Assembly (NCBI RefSeq): GCF_022682305.1
Contig: NZ_CP093528.1
Span: forward strand, 1,811,501-1,875,500
Length of the DNA stretch: 64,000 bases
Reading direction: 5' to 3'
Source of the DNA: Shinella zoogloeoides
GTDB taxonomy: Bacteria; Pseudomonadota; Alphaproteobacteria; Rhizobiales; Rhizobiaceae
The notes under the pieces are model-generated. The model did not search any database. It was not told where the DNA came from and saw nothing but the letters and a program-made list of their open reading frames with translations. This document shows, piece after piece, positions 35,614 through 45,696 of this stretch. Made by a program: the position numbers and the translations under genes. Each line of letters begins with the position of its first letter. Position 1 is the stretch's first letter.

Positions 35614-36345
35614 ATGCAACGTCAGGACATTTCCGCTCCCCTTCTTGCCGCCGCCGGCTCGCCGCCGGTGCGCTGGCGCGTCGCGCGCGACCTCGTGCCC
35701 TATGACGTCGCCGTCGAAACCATGGAAAACGAAGCGGCGGCGATCGCCAATGGCGAGGCCGACGAACTCGTCTGGCTCGTCGAGCATCCGCCGCTCTACA
35801 CGGCCGGCACCAGCGCGGACGTGGCCGATCTGGTGGCGCCGGACCGCTTCCCGGTGTTTTCCACAGGCCGCGGCGGCGAGTACACCTATCATGGCCCCGG
35901 CCAGCGCGTCGTCTACGTCATGCTCGACCTGAAGCGCCGCCGGCAGGATGTGCGCGCCTTCGTGGCGGCGCTGGAGGCCGTGGTAATCGATGCGCTCTCT
36001 TCCATGAATGTACGCGGCGAGCGGCGAGAGGATCGCGTCGGCGTCTGGGTCAGGCGGCCGGAGCGGCCCGCCTTGCCGGACGGCTCGCCCGCCGAGGACA
36101 AGATCGCCGCGATCGGCATCCGGCTGCGCCGCTGGGTGAGCTTCCACGGCTTCTCGCTGAACGTCGATCCCGACCTCGAGCACTTTTCCGGCATCGTGCC
36201 GTGCGGCATCCGCGGCTATGGCGTGACGAGCCTCGTCGATCTCGGCCTGCCCGTCATGATGAGCGATGTCGACATGCGGATCCGCGATTCGTTCGAGCAC
36301 GTCTTCGGGCCGACCGTTTCGGAGACGGACTGTCGACCGGCCTGA
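35614..36345 (+). CDS. lipB: Octanoyltransferase (lipoyl(octanoyl) transferase)
   Basis: A 243-residue LipB transferring octanoate from acyl carrier protein to lipoyl domains such as GcvH and the E2 subunits. Signature [21 protein letters not shown] is complete, with the catalytic lysine in [10 protein letters not shown] (Lys163) and the catalytic cysteine in GIVPCGIRG (Cys197). A lipoylated target, GcvH, is encoded at 46.9 kb. tRNA-Leu is divergent upstream. Confidence 0.97.
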   Translation: MQRQDISAPLLAAAGSPPVRWRVARDLVPYDVAVETMENEAAAIANGEADELVWLVEHPPLYTAGTSADVADLVAPDRFPVFSTGRGGEYTYHGPGQRVVYVMLDLKRRRQDVRAFVAALEAVVIDALSSMNVRGERREDRVGVWVRRPERPALPDGSPAEDKIAAIGIRLRRWVSFHGFSLNVDPDLEHFSGIVPCGIRGYGVTSLVDLGLPVMMSDVDMRIRDSFEHVFGPTVSETDCRPA

Positions 36346-36346
36346 T

Positions 36347-37300
36347 TCACTCGAAGGCGATATCGGCCGTCGCCTGCCGGCTCCTGTGCTCGCGCCAGAT
36401 GATGAAGAGGCCGGAAGCGACGATGATGGCGATGCCGAGCCATTTGGACGGCGTCGGGAAATCGCCGAAGATCGCATAGCCGAGCACCGTCGCGGAAATG
36501 ATCTCGAAATACTGGAACGGCGCGAGCAGCGAGAGCGGCGCCATGCGGAAGGCACGCACCACGAGCATGTGGGCATAGCCGGACAGCGCACCGAGGACGA
36601 CGAGGAGCGCCAGCGTGAAGAGCGAGGGCGGCAGGGAGATCGCAAAATCGGCGATACCGACCGAGGAGCCGGCAAGCAGCGCCGCGCCCATGAAGAGCGT
36701 TCCGCCGAAGCCGGCGATGGTCTGCATCGTGAGCGGGGAATCGGCATTGCCGAGCGCGCGGTTCATGAAGAGATAGATGGAATAGAGGAAGGCGCAGGCG
36801 ACCGGCAGCAGCGCGGTCCAGCCGAAGACGATGAAGCTCGGCTGGATGACGATGAGCGCGCCACCGAAGCCGACCATGATGGCGAGCCAGCGCCGCCAGC
36901 CGACGCGCTCGCCGAGGAAGACCGCCGACATGGCGGTGAGGATGAACGGCTCGACGAAGTAGATCGCGAAGACATCCGCCAGCGGCATGTATTTCACCGC
37001 GGCGAAGAACAGCAGGCTTGCCGCCCCGTGGATCGCCCCGCGCAAGAGGTTCATCCACGGCCGCTTCGGCCGCAGCATGGCCGCGCCGGCCGCGGTGAAG
37101 ATCAGCGGGACGGTGCAGAGGATCTGGAAGAAGAAGCGGTAGAACGTCACCTGCCCGGGCGACATGCCCGCATAGTTGGCCATGTACTTGGCGATGGCGT
37201 CCATGCAGGGCAGCATGAGCATGGCGGCCGCCATTAGCGCCACGCCCTGCATTACGCTTCCTTCCGTCCGATCCCCGGCGGGGCCTGCGGCATTGTTCAT
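36347..37300 (-). CDS. DMT-superfamily (EamA) transporter
   Basis: A 317-residue inner-membrane protein with about ten transmembrane segments arranged as two EamA repeats (residues about 18-145: MQGVALMAAAMLMLPCMDAIAKYM, YFVEPFILTAMSAVFLGERV; and about 165-300: FQYFEIISATVLGYAIFGDFPT). Drug/metabolite exporter or importer with unknown substrate. Convergent with lipB, with one base between stops. Confidence 0.92.
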   Translation of the reverse strand: MNNAAGPAGDRTEGSVMQGVALMAAAMLMLPCMDAIAKYMANYAGMSPGQVTFYRFFFQILCTVPLIFTAAGAAMLRPKRPWMNLLRGAIHGAASLLFFAAVKYMPLADVFAIYFVEPFILTAMSAVFLGERVGWRRWLAIMVGFGGALIVIQPSFIVFGWTALLPVACAFLYSIYLFMNRALGNADSPLTMQTIAGFGGTLFMGAALLAGSSVGIADFAISLPPSLFTLALLVVLGALSGYAHMLVVRAFRMAPLSLLAPFQYFEIISATVLGYAIFGDFPTPSKWLGIAIIVASGLFIIWREHRSRQATADIAFE

Positions 37301-37456
37301 GATGCGATTCGTCCTTCGCTCCCCGATACCCCTTTACCGCCTTACGGCACCACCGGAAATCCCGCCATTGCGCGGGCGGCGCAAAGCGGCGCATTTGAGG
37401 TAGAGGCGCCGGCCCGCCTGCCTGTAGACTTGCGGGGACAGGCAATGGAGGCCGTG

Positions 37457-37867
37457 ATGACCTTTCCCGGCGAGAGCGAAAGCAACACCATCCCCTTCCC
37501 CTTGCGCCCCCGCGACGGCGATACGCTCGGCGGACGCATCTGGCGGGCGCGCGACGCGCTCGGCTATTCGCTGGAAGACCTCGCCTGCCGCCTCGCCCTG
37601 CCGGAAGAAACGGTGGGCGGATGGGAGCGCGACCATGCGGAGCCGGAGGCCGGAGCGCTCTTCAGGCTGGCCGAGACGCTCCGCGTTTCCCCTTCCTGGC
37701 TGATCGCCGGCATCGGCACGCCGCCGCCCGAGCCGGCCGGCAGCGAATATCTCTATCCGCTGCAATGCCGTCTCAGGGAGGTCCGGCAATTGCACGAGCA
37801 GACGGGCAATGCGATTGCCGCGCTCGAAGCCGAAATCGCCCGGTTGATCGACAGGGATCAGGACTGA
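37457..37867 (+). CDS. XRE-type helix-turn-helix protein
   Basis: A protein of about 136 residues. Residues about 22-80 form a Cro/C1-type helix-turn-helix (LGGRIWRARDALGYSLEDLACRL; EETVGGWERDHAEP; LFRLAETLRVSPSWLIAG). The C-terminal 45 residues look like a coiled coil. GGAGG lies close before the ATG at 37457; an ATG at 37445 is also in frame. It stands upstream of the formaldehyde detoxification genes on the same strand, but a link to their regulation is only positional. Confidence 0.82.
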   Translation: MTFPGESESNTIPFPLRPRDGDTLGGRIWRARDALGYSLEDLACRLALPEETVGGWERDHAEPEAGALFRLAETLRVSPSWLIAGIGTPPPEPAGSEYLYPLQCRLREVRQLHEQTGNAIAALEAEIARLIDRDQD

Positions 37868-37945
37868 TTTTTCCCACCATCGCACTTGAGACCCCGGGCC
37901 GGCTCTGCAATGGTCGGCCCAACGAGAATCCCATAGGAGATGAAA

Positions 37946-39072
<1,127 letters not shown>

Positions 39073-39073
<1 letters not shown>

Positions 39074-39534
39074 TGACGGCACCCGCCTACAGCGTCGATG
39101 TGCGCCGGCTGGAGGCCTTCTCCGCCGGCGAACTCTACGCGCTGCTCAGGCTGCGCGTGGACGTCTTCGTCGTGGAGCAGGACTGTGCCTATCCGGAACT
39201 GGACGGCAAGGACGAGGCCGCGCTGCACCTCAGGCTGCTGATAGACGGCGAAACGGCAGGCTACGCGCGGCTGTGGCGGCCCGAAAACGCGCCGCCGCGT
39301 ATCGGCCGCGTGCTCGTCGCGCCGGCCCATCGTGGCAAACGGCTCGGCAAAGCGCTGATGCGCGAGGCGATCCGGGCCTGCGAGACGCAGTTTCCGGGCG
39401 TGCCCATCGCGCTCTCCGCGCAAAGCCATCTGGAGCATTTCTACCGTTCGCTCGGCTTTGCACCGACATCGGCGGAATATGTCGAGGACGGCATCCCGCA
39501 TATCGACATGCTGCGCGCGACCAGCGAAACTTGA
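39073..39534 (+). CDS. ElaA-like GNAT family N-acetyltransferase
   Basis: A 153-residue GNAT acyltransferase. ElaA-type features: LYALLRLRVDVFVVEQDCAYPELDGKDE, then RIGRVLVAPAHRGKRLGKALM (acetyl-CoA binding R/Q-x-x-G-x-G/A) and HLEHFYRSLGFAP. The ATG overlaps the frmA stop by one base (TGATG), so it is translationally coupled. Substrate unknown; inclusion in the formaldehyde cluster is positional. Confidence 0.93.
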
Positions 39535-39577
39535 TCGCATTGCCGCATACGGGCAGGCCGAGAGAAAGACAAACCGG

Positions 39578-40051
39578 ATGACCGAGGACCGACCCACCAT
39601 CTTCGTTGACGCCGACGCCTGCCCGGTCAAGCCGGAAATCCTGAAGGTGGCGGAGCGCCACGGCCTGCCGGTGACCTTCGTGGCCAATTCCGGGCTTCGC
39701 CCGTCACGCGATCCCATGGTGCGGAACGTCATCGTGTCGGGCGCCTTCGACGCGGCCGACAACTGGATCGCAGAGAATGTCCGCGAGGGCGACATCGTCA
39801 TCACCGCCGACGTGCCGCTCGCCGGACGCACGGTCGCCAGCGGCGCGCATGTCACCGGGCCGACCGGCCGGCTGTTCGACAGGACCAATATCGGCATGGC
39901 GAGCGCCATGCGCGACCTCGGGGCACATCTGCGCGAAACGGGCGAAAGCAAGGGCTACAATGCCGCCTTCTCACCGCGCGACCGTTCCACCTTCCTCGAA
40001 ACGCTCGACCGCCTCTGCCGGCGGGCGAAGAACGCACGGGCGGGCGAATGA
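39578..40051 (+). CDS. YaiI/YqxD family protein (DUF188)
   Basis: A 157-residue protein of the UPF0178/DUF188 family: IFVDADACPVKPEILKVAERHGLPV, RNVIVSGAFDAADNWIAENVREGDIVITADVPLA, and a conserved GRLFDRTNIG. The family has a PIN-like nuclease relation but no established function. It continues the plus-strand run; the next gene overlaps its end by 4 bases (ATGA). Confidence 0.95.
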   Translation: MTEDRPTIFVDADACPVKPEILKVAERHGLPVTFVANSGLRPSRDPMVRNVIVSGAFDAADNWIAENVREGDIVITADVPLAGRTVASGAHVTGPTGRLFDRTNIGMASAMRDLGAHLRETGESKGYNAAFSPRDRSTFLETLDRLCRRAKNARAGE

Positions 40052-40704
40052 CGGACAAGCCGGGGCGCAGGATCTACGGGCGGCATGTGCCCTTCTATGC
40101 CGGGATCGGCGCGGCGGCGCTCGGCCTTGCGGGCGCGCTATGGCTGAAACCGGATTTCGCCATCGACATCGCGGCCCTCGCCTTCTTCCTCTGCTACCTG
40201 CTCCTCACCGCATGGCGCCTGCCGCATCTGACGGCGGCGTATCTCGAACACTACGCGACCGACGCCGACGAGCCGGCCGCCATCATCTTCGCCGTCACCT
40301 TCGCGGCCGTCGCCGTCTCGACCGGCTCGCTCTTCGTCGTGCTGAACCGGGAAGCGGCGACGGGTCTCGAATTCGTGCTCGCCTTCGCTTCCGTCGCCCT
40401 CGGCTGGCTCACCATCCATACCATGGCGGCGCTGCACTACGCCCATCTCTACTGGCGACCGGGCAGCACGGAAGCGAGCCGAGGCGCCGGTCGAAGCCTT
40501 GCCTTTCCCGGCGACACGCCGCCGGGCGCCTACGATTTCCTCTACTTCGCCTTCGTCATCGGCATGACGGCGCAGACCTCGGACGTCGCGATCACCTCGA
40601 CGGCGATGCGCAAGGTCAACCTGCTGCACGCCGTCGTCTCCTTCTTCTTCAACACGGTGCTGGTCGCCGCCGCGGTGAATGCGGCGGTCTCCCTCGCCTC
40701 GTGA
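40048..40704 (+). CDS. DUF1345 membrane protein
   Basis: A 218-residue integral membrane protein with about five hydrophobic segments and the DUF1345 signature HTMAALHYAHLYW followed by DFLYFAFVIGMTAQTSDVAIT and LLHAVVSFFFNTVLVAAAVNA. Function unknown. Its ATG overlaps the DUF188 stop (ATGA). Confidence 0.92.
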   Translation: MTDKPGRRIYGRHVPFYAGIGAAALGLAGALWLKPDFAIDIAALAFFLCYLLLTAWRLPHLTAAYLEHYATDADEPAAIIFAVTFAAVAVSTGSLFVVLNREAATGLEFVLAFASVALGWLTIHTMAALHYAHLYWRPGSTEASRGAGRSLAFPGDTPPGAYDFLYFAFVIGMTAQTSDVAITSTAMRKVNLLHAVVSFFFNTVLVAAAVNAAVSLAS

Positions 40705-40723
40705 AACCCTTCGGAGTTCCAAT

Positions 40724-41557
40724 ATGAAAGTGCTTTCCCAGAACACGGCCTTCGGCGGCATGCAGGGCGTGTTCGCCCACGATTCCGAAGCCTGCAAATG
40801 CGAGATGACCTTCGCCGTCTTCGTGCCGCCGCAGGCGATCCTTGAGCCGCGCCCGGTGCTCTGGTATCTCTCCGGCCTCACCTGCACCCACGCCAATGTG
40901 ATGGAGAAGGGCGAATATCGCCGCATGGCCGCCGAACTCGGCCTGATCGTCGTGTGCCCGGATGTCAGCCCGCGCGGCGACGACGTGCCGGACGAGATCA
41001 CCAACTGGCAGATGGGCAAGGGCGCGGGCTTCTATCTCGACGCCACCGAAGCGCCGTGGGCGGAAAACTTCCAGATGTACAGCTACGTCGCGGAAGAACT
41101 GCCGAACCTCCTTCGCCAGCATTTCCGCATGGACATGGAGCGCCAGGGCATCTTCGGCCATTCGATGGGCGGCCATGGGGCGATGACCCTTGCGCTCAAG
41201 CATCCCGACCGGTTCAAGAGCTGCTCGGCCTTCGCCCCCATCGTCGAGCCGTCCACCGCCGACTGGTCCGCACCGGCCTTCGAGAAATATCTCGGCGCCG
41301 ACAAGGCGGCGTGGCGGGAGTACGACGCCTGCGCGCTCGTCAAGGACGGCGCGCGCTTCCCCGAATTCCTGATCGATCAGGGCAAGGCGGACGGTTTCCT
41401 CGAAAACGGCCTGCGGCCCTGGCTCTTCGAGGAGGCGATCAAGGACACGGATATCAAGCTGACGCTGCGCATGCACGAGCGCTACGACCACTCCTACTAC
41501 TTCATCTCGACCTTCATGGACGACCACCTGAAGTGGCATGCCGAGCGGCTCGGATAA
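40724..41557 (+). CDS. fghA: S-formylglutathione hydrolase
   Basis: A 277-residue alpha/beta hydrolase (esterase D family) that releases formate and glutathione, the second step after frmA. Nucleophile Ser147 in GIFGHSMGGHGA, oxyanion LSGLTCTHANVMEKGEYRRMA, and the terminal catalytic His in YDHSYYFISTF. Length is normal. TCGGAGTTCCAAT precedes the ATG, 20 bases after the DUF1345 stop. Confidence 0.97.
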   Translation: MKVLSQNTAFGGMQGVFAHDSEACKCEMTFAVFVPPQAILEPRPVLWYLSGLTCTHANVMEKGEYRRMAAELGLIVVCPDVSPRGDDVPDEITNWQMGKGAGFYLDATEAPWAENFQMYSYVAEELPNLLRQHFRMDMERQGIFGHSMGGHGAMTLALKHPDRFKSCSAFAPIVEPSTADWSAPAFEKYLGADKAAWREYDACALVKDGARFPEFLIDQGKADGFLENGLRPWLFEEAIKDTDIKLTLRMHERYDHSYYFISTFMDDHLKWHAERLG

Positions 41558-41635
41558 CCCGGTGTGGCGGGGGCGCATGGCTGGCATGCCGCCCCTGCCC
41601 TTGCCCTCGCCGCACGGATGAGCGATAGTCCGCCC

Positions 41636-41690
41636 CGGTAGACGGCTACCGCCGGACAGGGTCCGGTCACGAACGCGGGGACGGCCTCGC
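41636..41690 (+). promoter_or_regulatory. Guanidine-II (mini-ykkC) riboswitch
   Basis: Two hairpins each end in the diagnostic ACGG tetraloop: P1 CGGTAG-ACGG-CTACCG (41636-41651) and P2 GCGGGG-ACGG-CCTCGC (41675-41690). Established knowledge: guanidine-II riboswitches consist of two such ACGR-loop hairpins, and lie upstream of SugE-type guanidinium exporters. The linker itself can form CCGGAC-AGG-GTCCGG (41652-41666). Twelve bases later comes the GGAG ribosome site of the exporter gene. Confidence 0.88.
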
Positions 41691-41713
41691 TCCCTTGAAA
41701 CGGAGTAGGCGCA

Positions 41714-42028
41714 ATGCCCTGGATCCTCCTCACCCTCGCCGGTCTCTTCGAAATCGGCTGGGCCATCGGCCTCAAATATACCGACGGTTTCACCCGTCCG
41801 CTTCCGACCGTTCTGACGGCCGGCTCCATGCTGGTCAGCATCGTGCTTCTCGGCCTCGCCGTGAAGACGTTGCCCATGGGCACCGCCTATGCGATCTGGA
41901 CCGGCATCGGCACGGTCGGCACGGTCATTCTCGGCATCGTGCTCTTCGCCGAGCCGGTGACCGCCATGCGCCTCGGCTGCATCGCCCTCATCGTCACCGG
42001 CATCCTCGGCCTGAAATTCGTCGCCTGA
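41714..42028 (+). CDS. gdx: SMR-family guanidinium exporter (SugE/Gdx type)
   Basis: A 104-residue small multidrug resistance protein with four transmembrane helices. The catalytic Glu is in LAGLFEIGWAIGLKYTDGF, the GLAVKTLPMGTAYAIWTGIGTVGTV helix and the GITGILGLKF-like C-terminus are those of SugE/Gdx proteins (G-W-A-x-G-L-K distinguishes them from EmrE). Sequence databases often name it sugE. The guanidine-II riboswitch directly upstream points to guanidinium as the substrate. GGAG at 41702 precedes the ATG. Confidence 0.95.
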   Translation: MPWILLTLAGLFEIGWAIGLKYTDGFTRPLPTVLTAGSMLVSIVLLGLAVKTLPMGTAYAIWTGIGTVGTVILGIVLFAEPVTAMRLGCIALIVTGILGLKFVA

Positions 42029-42057
42029 CGGCGGATTGTTTCAGCCGGACCGGCTTT

Positions 42058-42089
42058 GCACTCCCTTCCGTCCGTTCGGAAGGGAGTGC
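42058..42089. terminator. Bidirectional terminator
   Basis: GCACTCCCTTCC (42058-42069) and GGAAGGGAGTGC (42078-42089) form a perfect 12-bp stem with an 8-base loop and short T/A runs on both sides. It serves the convergent exporter and ATP12-family genes. Confidence 0.85.
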
Positions 42090-42101
42090 TTTCGCACGTT
42101 A

Positions 42102-42887
42102 TCAGCGCGGAATATCGGCAAGCACGGCGGCGGCGATGTCCAGCTCTTCACGGCGCAGTTCCCGGCGGCGGAAAGCCTCCTCGTCCGTGCCCCAATGCTC
42201 GATCTGCCAGTCCTCGTCGATATGGGCGAGCGACCAGGCCTTGTCGGCGTCGATCACGCCTTCGGCAAGCGCCAACCCCAGCAGCGCCGAGCCGGTCAGC
42301 GTCGTGACGGTATGCACGCAGGCGAGCGCCAGCGGATCACGCCAGTCCGACAGCGCGGCGGCGAAAGCCTCAATCGCCGCTACGGGCTGCTCCTGGTGCA
42401 TCACGCCCTCGACAAGGATGAAACGCGCGCCCCTGGCATCCGCCGCCCAGCGCAGGACGGGGTCCCAGCCGTCGCGCTGGCGATCCACGAGACCGGCCGG
42501 CGAATCCGCGCGGTAGCACAGCATATCCGTGCCGGAGAACCGCACGATCTCCTCGAAAACCGCATCGAGATTGTCCGCAACACCGTCGATGGCCGTATTG
42601 ATAAGGCGCGTCACCGGCATTTTCGCCGGATCGATCTCCTCACCCTGCCCGTCCCATTCGGCGCGCAGGCGGTCCGCAATCGGCTGCGCGGGCACGGCCA
42701 GCAGCTTCTTGCCCGGCGTGCGCACGGGGCGGCCGTCGAGCAGGATGCGGAAGCCTTCGTCCGTCCGGTCGGTGGAGACGGCCTTGTAGAAACGCTTCGG
42801 CAGCGGGCGCTTCATCTGGATCTGCGCGCGGCGAACCGGATCGGGATCGCTCATCGCATCGGAAAGATCGCTCAGGATATCACGCAT
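42102..42887 (-). CDS. ATP12-family chaperone protein
   Basis: A 261-residue protein matching the ATP12 family (F1-ATPase assembly chaperone in mitochondria): RFYKAVSTDRTDEGFRILLDGRPVRTPGKKLL, MPVTRLINTAIDGV, FSGTDMLCYRADSP and TVTTLTGSALLGLAL. Alphaproteobacteria encode this as the presumed ancestor of mitochondrial Atp12. Start at 42887 overlaps the HAD gene end by 8 bases; last gene of the rluA-HAD-ATP12 operon. Confidence 0.93.
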   Translation of the reverse strand: MRDILSDLSDAMSDPDPVRRAQIQMKRPLPKRFYKAVSTDRTDEGFRILLDGRPVRTPGKKLLAVPAQPIADRLRAEWDGQGEEIDPAKMPVTRLINTAIDGVADNLDAVFEEIVRFSGTDMLCYRADSPAGLVDRQRDGWDPVLRWAADARGARFILVEGVMHQEQPVAAIEAFAAALSDWRDPLALACVHTVTTLTGSALLGLALAEGVIDADKAWSLAHIDEDWQIEHWGTDEEAFRRRELRREELDIAAAVLADIPR

Positions 42888-43545
42888 CGGAAATCTCCAG
42901 CCATTCGAGAAGGTCGGCGGGCGTGCGCAGGATGTGGTCCGCGCCGGCGTCGACCAGCTCGGGCACGCTCGCATAGCCCCAGGACACGCCGATCGCCTTC
43001 GCCCCGGCCGCCTTCGCCATCTGCATATCGTAAATCGCATCGCCGATGACAACCGTCCGGGCCGCATCGATGCCCGCTTCGCTACAGCATTCCGTCACCA
43101 TCGCCGGATGCGGCTTGGACGGGCAATCGTCCGCTGTGCGCGAAACGAAGAACGTGCTGTCGAAACCGTGCGTCGCACGGATGAGGTCGAGGCCGCGGCG
43201 GGACTTGCCGGTAACGGCCCCGAGAAGAAGGGCGTCCTCGCGCTCCAGCCGCGCCATCATCGCGGCAATGCCGGGGAAAAGCGGCTCCTGGAAGCCGGCC
43301 TCGGCGCGCACGCCCATATAGGTCGCCTTGTAATGCGCGGTCATCGCCAGCGCTTCGTCGTCGACATGCGGCTTGCCCTGCATGCGGGCAATGGCGATGT
43401 CGAGCGTCAGGCCGATGATCGCCTTGGTTTCGGAAACATCCGGCCGCGCATGGCCGAAATCGACGAAGGTGCGCGCCATCACCTCATGGATCAGCTTCAC
43501 GCTGTCGACCAGCGTGCCGTCGCAATCGAAAAGAACGAGACGCAT
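42880..43545 (-). CDS. HAD-IA family hydrolase (phosphoglycolate phosphatase-like)
   Basis: A 221-residue haloacid dehalogenase-type phosphatase. Motif I DCDGTLVDS with nucleophile Asp8 (LVLFDCDGTLVD), motif II LLGAVTGKSRRG, motif III/IV KPHPAMV ... VVIGDAIYDMQMAKAAGAKAIGVSWGYAS. A helical cap lies between motifs I and II. Substrate unknown. Its ATG overlaps the pseudouridine synthase stop by one base, and its end overlaps the ATP12 gene. Confidence 0.93.
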   Translation of the reverse strand: MRLVLFDCDGTLVDSVKLIHEVMARTFVDFGHARPDVSETKAIIGLTLDIAIARMQGKPHVDDEALAMTAHYKATYMGVRAEAGFQEPLFPGIAAMMARLEREDALLLGAVTGKSRRGLDLIRATHGFDSTFFVSRTADDCPSKPHPAMVTECCSEAGIDAARTVVIGDAIYDMQMAKAAGAKAIGVSWGYASVPELVDAGADHILRTPADLLEWLEISDA

Positions 43546-44540
43546 CAGTCGTCGTCCCCGTCAGCCGCGTTCTGGTCGAAGCCGAAGAGGTTCCACGTCT
43601 GCACCATATGCGGCGGCAGCGGCGCGGTCACGCGCAGGCGTCCGCCGGAAGGATGCGGAATGTCGATGTGGCGGGCATGGAGATGCAGGCGGTTCTGCAC
43701 GCCGCCCGGAAAACTCCAGTTCGTGTCGGCCTCGAAATATTTCGGATCGCCGAGGATCGGATGGCCGATATGGGCGGCATGAACGCGGAGCTGGTGGGTG
43801 CGGCCCGTGTAAGGCTCCATCTCCAGCCAGGCGAAGTTCTGCCCCGCCTGCTCCACGACCCGGTAGAAGGAGACGGCGTGGTCCGCGCCGTCCTCGCCGT
43901 GCCTGGCGATGCGCATGCGGTCGCCGTCCGGCGTCTGCTCCTTGACGAGCCAGGTGGAGATCTTGTCCTCGCGCTTCTTCGGCACGCCCTTGACGACGGA
44001 CCAGTAGGTCTTCTTGGTGTCGCGCTCACGGAAGGCGGCGGTCAGCTTTTGCGCCGCGCCGCGCGTGCGGGCGATGACGAGGACGCCCGACGTGTCGCGG
44101 TCGAGCCGGTGCACGAGGCGCGGCTTCTCGCCCTTCTGGCTCGTCCATGCCTCCAGCATCTTGTCGATATGCCGCGTGACGCCCGAACCGCCCTGCACGG
44201 CGATGCCGGCCGGCTTGTTGAGCACGAACACCTTGTCGTCCTCATGCAGCAGCATGCGGGCAAGCAACTCGCCGTCGGGGGAATGCTTCAGGTCGCGGCC
44301 GGCGATGGGGCCGGATTTCGGCGCCTTCGCATCCACCTCCATGGGCGGGATGCGGATCGTCTGGCCGGGCTGCACGCGCGTATCGCTCTTGGCGCGGCCC
44401 CCGTCGATACGCACCTGGCCGGAGCGCAGCAATTTCTGGAGCTGGCCGAAGCCGAGGCCCGGATAGTGGACCTTGAACCACCGGTCGAGGCGCATGCCCG
44501 CCTCGTCGTTGTCCACCTGCTTGTGTTCGATGCCTGCCAT
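43545..44540 (-). CDS. RluA-family pseudouridine synthase (RluC-like)
   Basis: A 331-residue RNA pseudouridine synthase. An N-terminal S4 domain (residues about 14-75, MRLDRWFKVHYPGLGFGQLQKLLRSGQVRIDG) precedes the catalytic domain with the active-site aspartate in LVHRLDRDTSGVLVIART and GRTHQLRVHAAHIGHPILGDPKY. Closest in layout to RluC, which modifies 23S rRNA; exact target uncertain. First gene of the three-gene minus-strand operon. Confidence 0.93.
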   Translation of the reverse strand: MAGIEHKQVDNDEAGMRLDRWFKVHYPGLGFGQLQKLLRSGQVRIDGGRAKSDTRVQPGQTIRIPPMEVDAKAPKSGPIAGRDLKHSPDGELLARMLLHEDDKVFVLNKPAGIAVQGGSGVTRHIDKMLEAWTSQKGEKPRLVHRLDRDTSGVLVIARTRGAAQKLTAAFRERDTKKTYWSVVKGVPKKREDKISTWLVKEQTPDGDRMRIARHGEDGADHAVSFYRVVEQAGQNFAWLEMEPYTGRTHQLRVHAAHIGHPILGDPKYFEADTNWSFPGGVQNRLHLHARHIDIPHPSGGRLRVTAPLPPHMVQTWNLFGFDQNAADGDDD

Positions 44541-44597
44541 CTTCGCCTTCTTTCGTTGCGCCGTGCTTTAACGCAAGAAGGCCCAGAGGGGAACAGC

Positions 44598-44834
44598 CTA
44601 GAAGGCGCGGAAGGTCAGCGTCGTCAGCGAGCGCACGATCCCGGGGATAGAGGCGACATGATCGTTGATGAACTTGCCGATGTCTTCCTCGCTCTCGACA
44701 TAGATCTTGAGCAGCAGGTCGTAATCGCCGCTGGTGGAATAAAGCTCCGAAATGAGTTCCGTAGCGTAAAGCGCGTCGGCAACCTCATAGGTCTTGCCCG
44801 GAGCGCATTGCAATTGCACGAAAATCGGCTTCAT
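44598..44834 (-). CDS. Stand-alone Lrp/AsnC ligand-binding (RAM) domain protein
   Basis: A 78-residue protein that is only the C-terminal ligand-binding/dimerisation domain of Lrp/AsnC regulators: PIFVQLQCAPGKTYEVADAL, ELYSTSGDYDLLLKIYVES, IPGIVRSLTTLTF. There is no DNA-binding helix-turn-helix. Such SraM-like proteins may sense amino acids or modulate full-length regulators. The start at 44834 was chosen because the domain begins there. Confidence 0.92.
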   Translation of the reverse strand: MKPIFVQLQCAPGKTYEVADALYATELISELYSTSGDYDLLLKIYVESEEDIGKFINDHVASIPGIVRSLTTLTFRAF

Positions 44835-45045
44835 CGGTCCTCCCGCGCCATTGGCGGCATGCTGATCGGCCGCGCGATTCCGGCGGCATCCTGCGCTTCT
44901 TATGGCGGAATATGGCCGTTGAAGGCAAGGCCGACCGGAATCCGGACAGATCATTAAAATTCGATGAAAATACAACCGCCGCGTTTCATATCCGCGAAAG
45001 GCGCAACTGTTAAATTCCATCAACCAAGCAACCCGATGAAGCGCC

Positions 45046-45324
45046 ATGACCCAGATCGTGACAGTCTCGCCGGCCACCGCCGCCTATGCATCGCAGGGGA
45101 TGAAATCCAACACGCGCGCCAGCACGCTGTTCGAGGAGCGCATCCAGCACTGGAGCAACGCCGCCAGGAGCGGCGGCGACGGGCGCACGGTCGCATGGCT
45201 CAACGTCGTCATGCCGCCGGCCCTCGCCCTCGCCCTCATCACCGCGCCGAACGACGCCTCTCAGGTGACCGTCGCCGAGGCGCAGCGCCTCTACGACGAG
45301 AACGGATCCCCCGAAACCACCTGA
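45046..45324 (+). CDS. Small hypothetical protein
   Basis: A 92-residue protein (MTQIVTVSPATAAYASQGMK...) without hydrophobic segments except a moderately hydrophobic VVMPPALALALITAP stretch. I recognise no family. The upstream ribosome site is weak, but an intrinsic terminator 34 bases after the stop supports a real transcription unit. It lies just before the glycine riboswitch but is separate from it. Confidence 0.6.
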   Translation: MTQIVTVSPATAAYASQGMKSNTRASTLFEERIQHWSNAARSGGDGRTVAWLNVVMPPALALALITAPNDASQVTVAEAQRLYDENGSPETT

Positions 45325-45358
45325 GCCTCCACGACAGCAGCCGTCCTCCAGCTTCCTC

Positions 45359-45383
45359 GCCCCCTTTCCGGGGGCTTTCTTTT
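45359..45383 (+). terminator. Rho-independent terminator
   Basis: GCCCCC (45359-45364) and GGGGGC (45370-45375) with loop TTTCC, followed by TTTCTTTT, 34 bases after the stop of the 45046 gene. It isolates the gcv operon from upstream transcription. Confidence 0.88.
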
Positions 45384-45462
45384 GCCGTTTCCGGCGAACG
45401 ACAAAAATTTGTTCGGCAGCGACGCCGCCTCTTGCCAAAGCGCGGGCAAGGCCGTTATCTGG

Positions 45463-45640
45463 ACACGACCTCGCTGGGAGAAGCCGGCCGCCTTGATGAA
45501 GGGCGGAACCGGTGCCGAAGGAGCAACCGCCCCGGAAACTCTCAGGCAAAAGGACCAGCAAGGTGCCGTCGGAACTCTGGAGAGAAGCGTTTTCACGCTC
45601 GCCGAAGGGATAACAATCTCAGGCGAAGGGACAGAGGGGG
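45463..45640 (+). promoter_or_regulatory. Tandem glycine riboswitch
   Basis: Two glycine aptamers in series. Aptamer I is closed by GCTGG/CCAGC (45473-45477 with 45555-45559) and contains GCCGAAGGAGCAA and ACTCTCAGGCAAAAGGACC; aptamer II is closed by CTCTG/CAGAG (45575-45579 with 45632-45636) and contains GCCGAAGGGATAA and ATCTCAGGCGAAGGGAC. These are the conserved gcvT-type sequences. Glycine binding is known to switch on glycine cleavage genes, here gcvT-gcvH-gcvP directly downstream. Confidence 0.96.
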
Positions 45641-45696
45641 CTCAGGAGAACGGCGCAATTGCGCCTGATTGTGAGCCGGCGCCCGGAGGATCCCAT

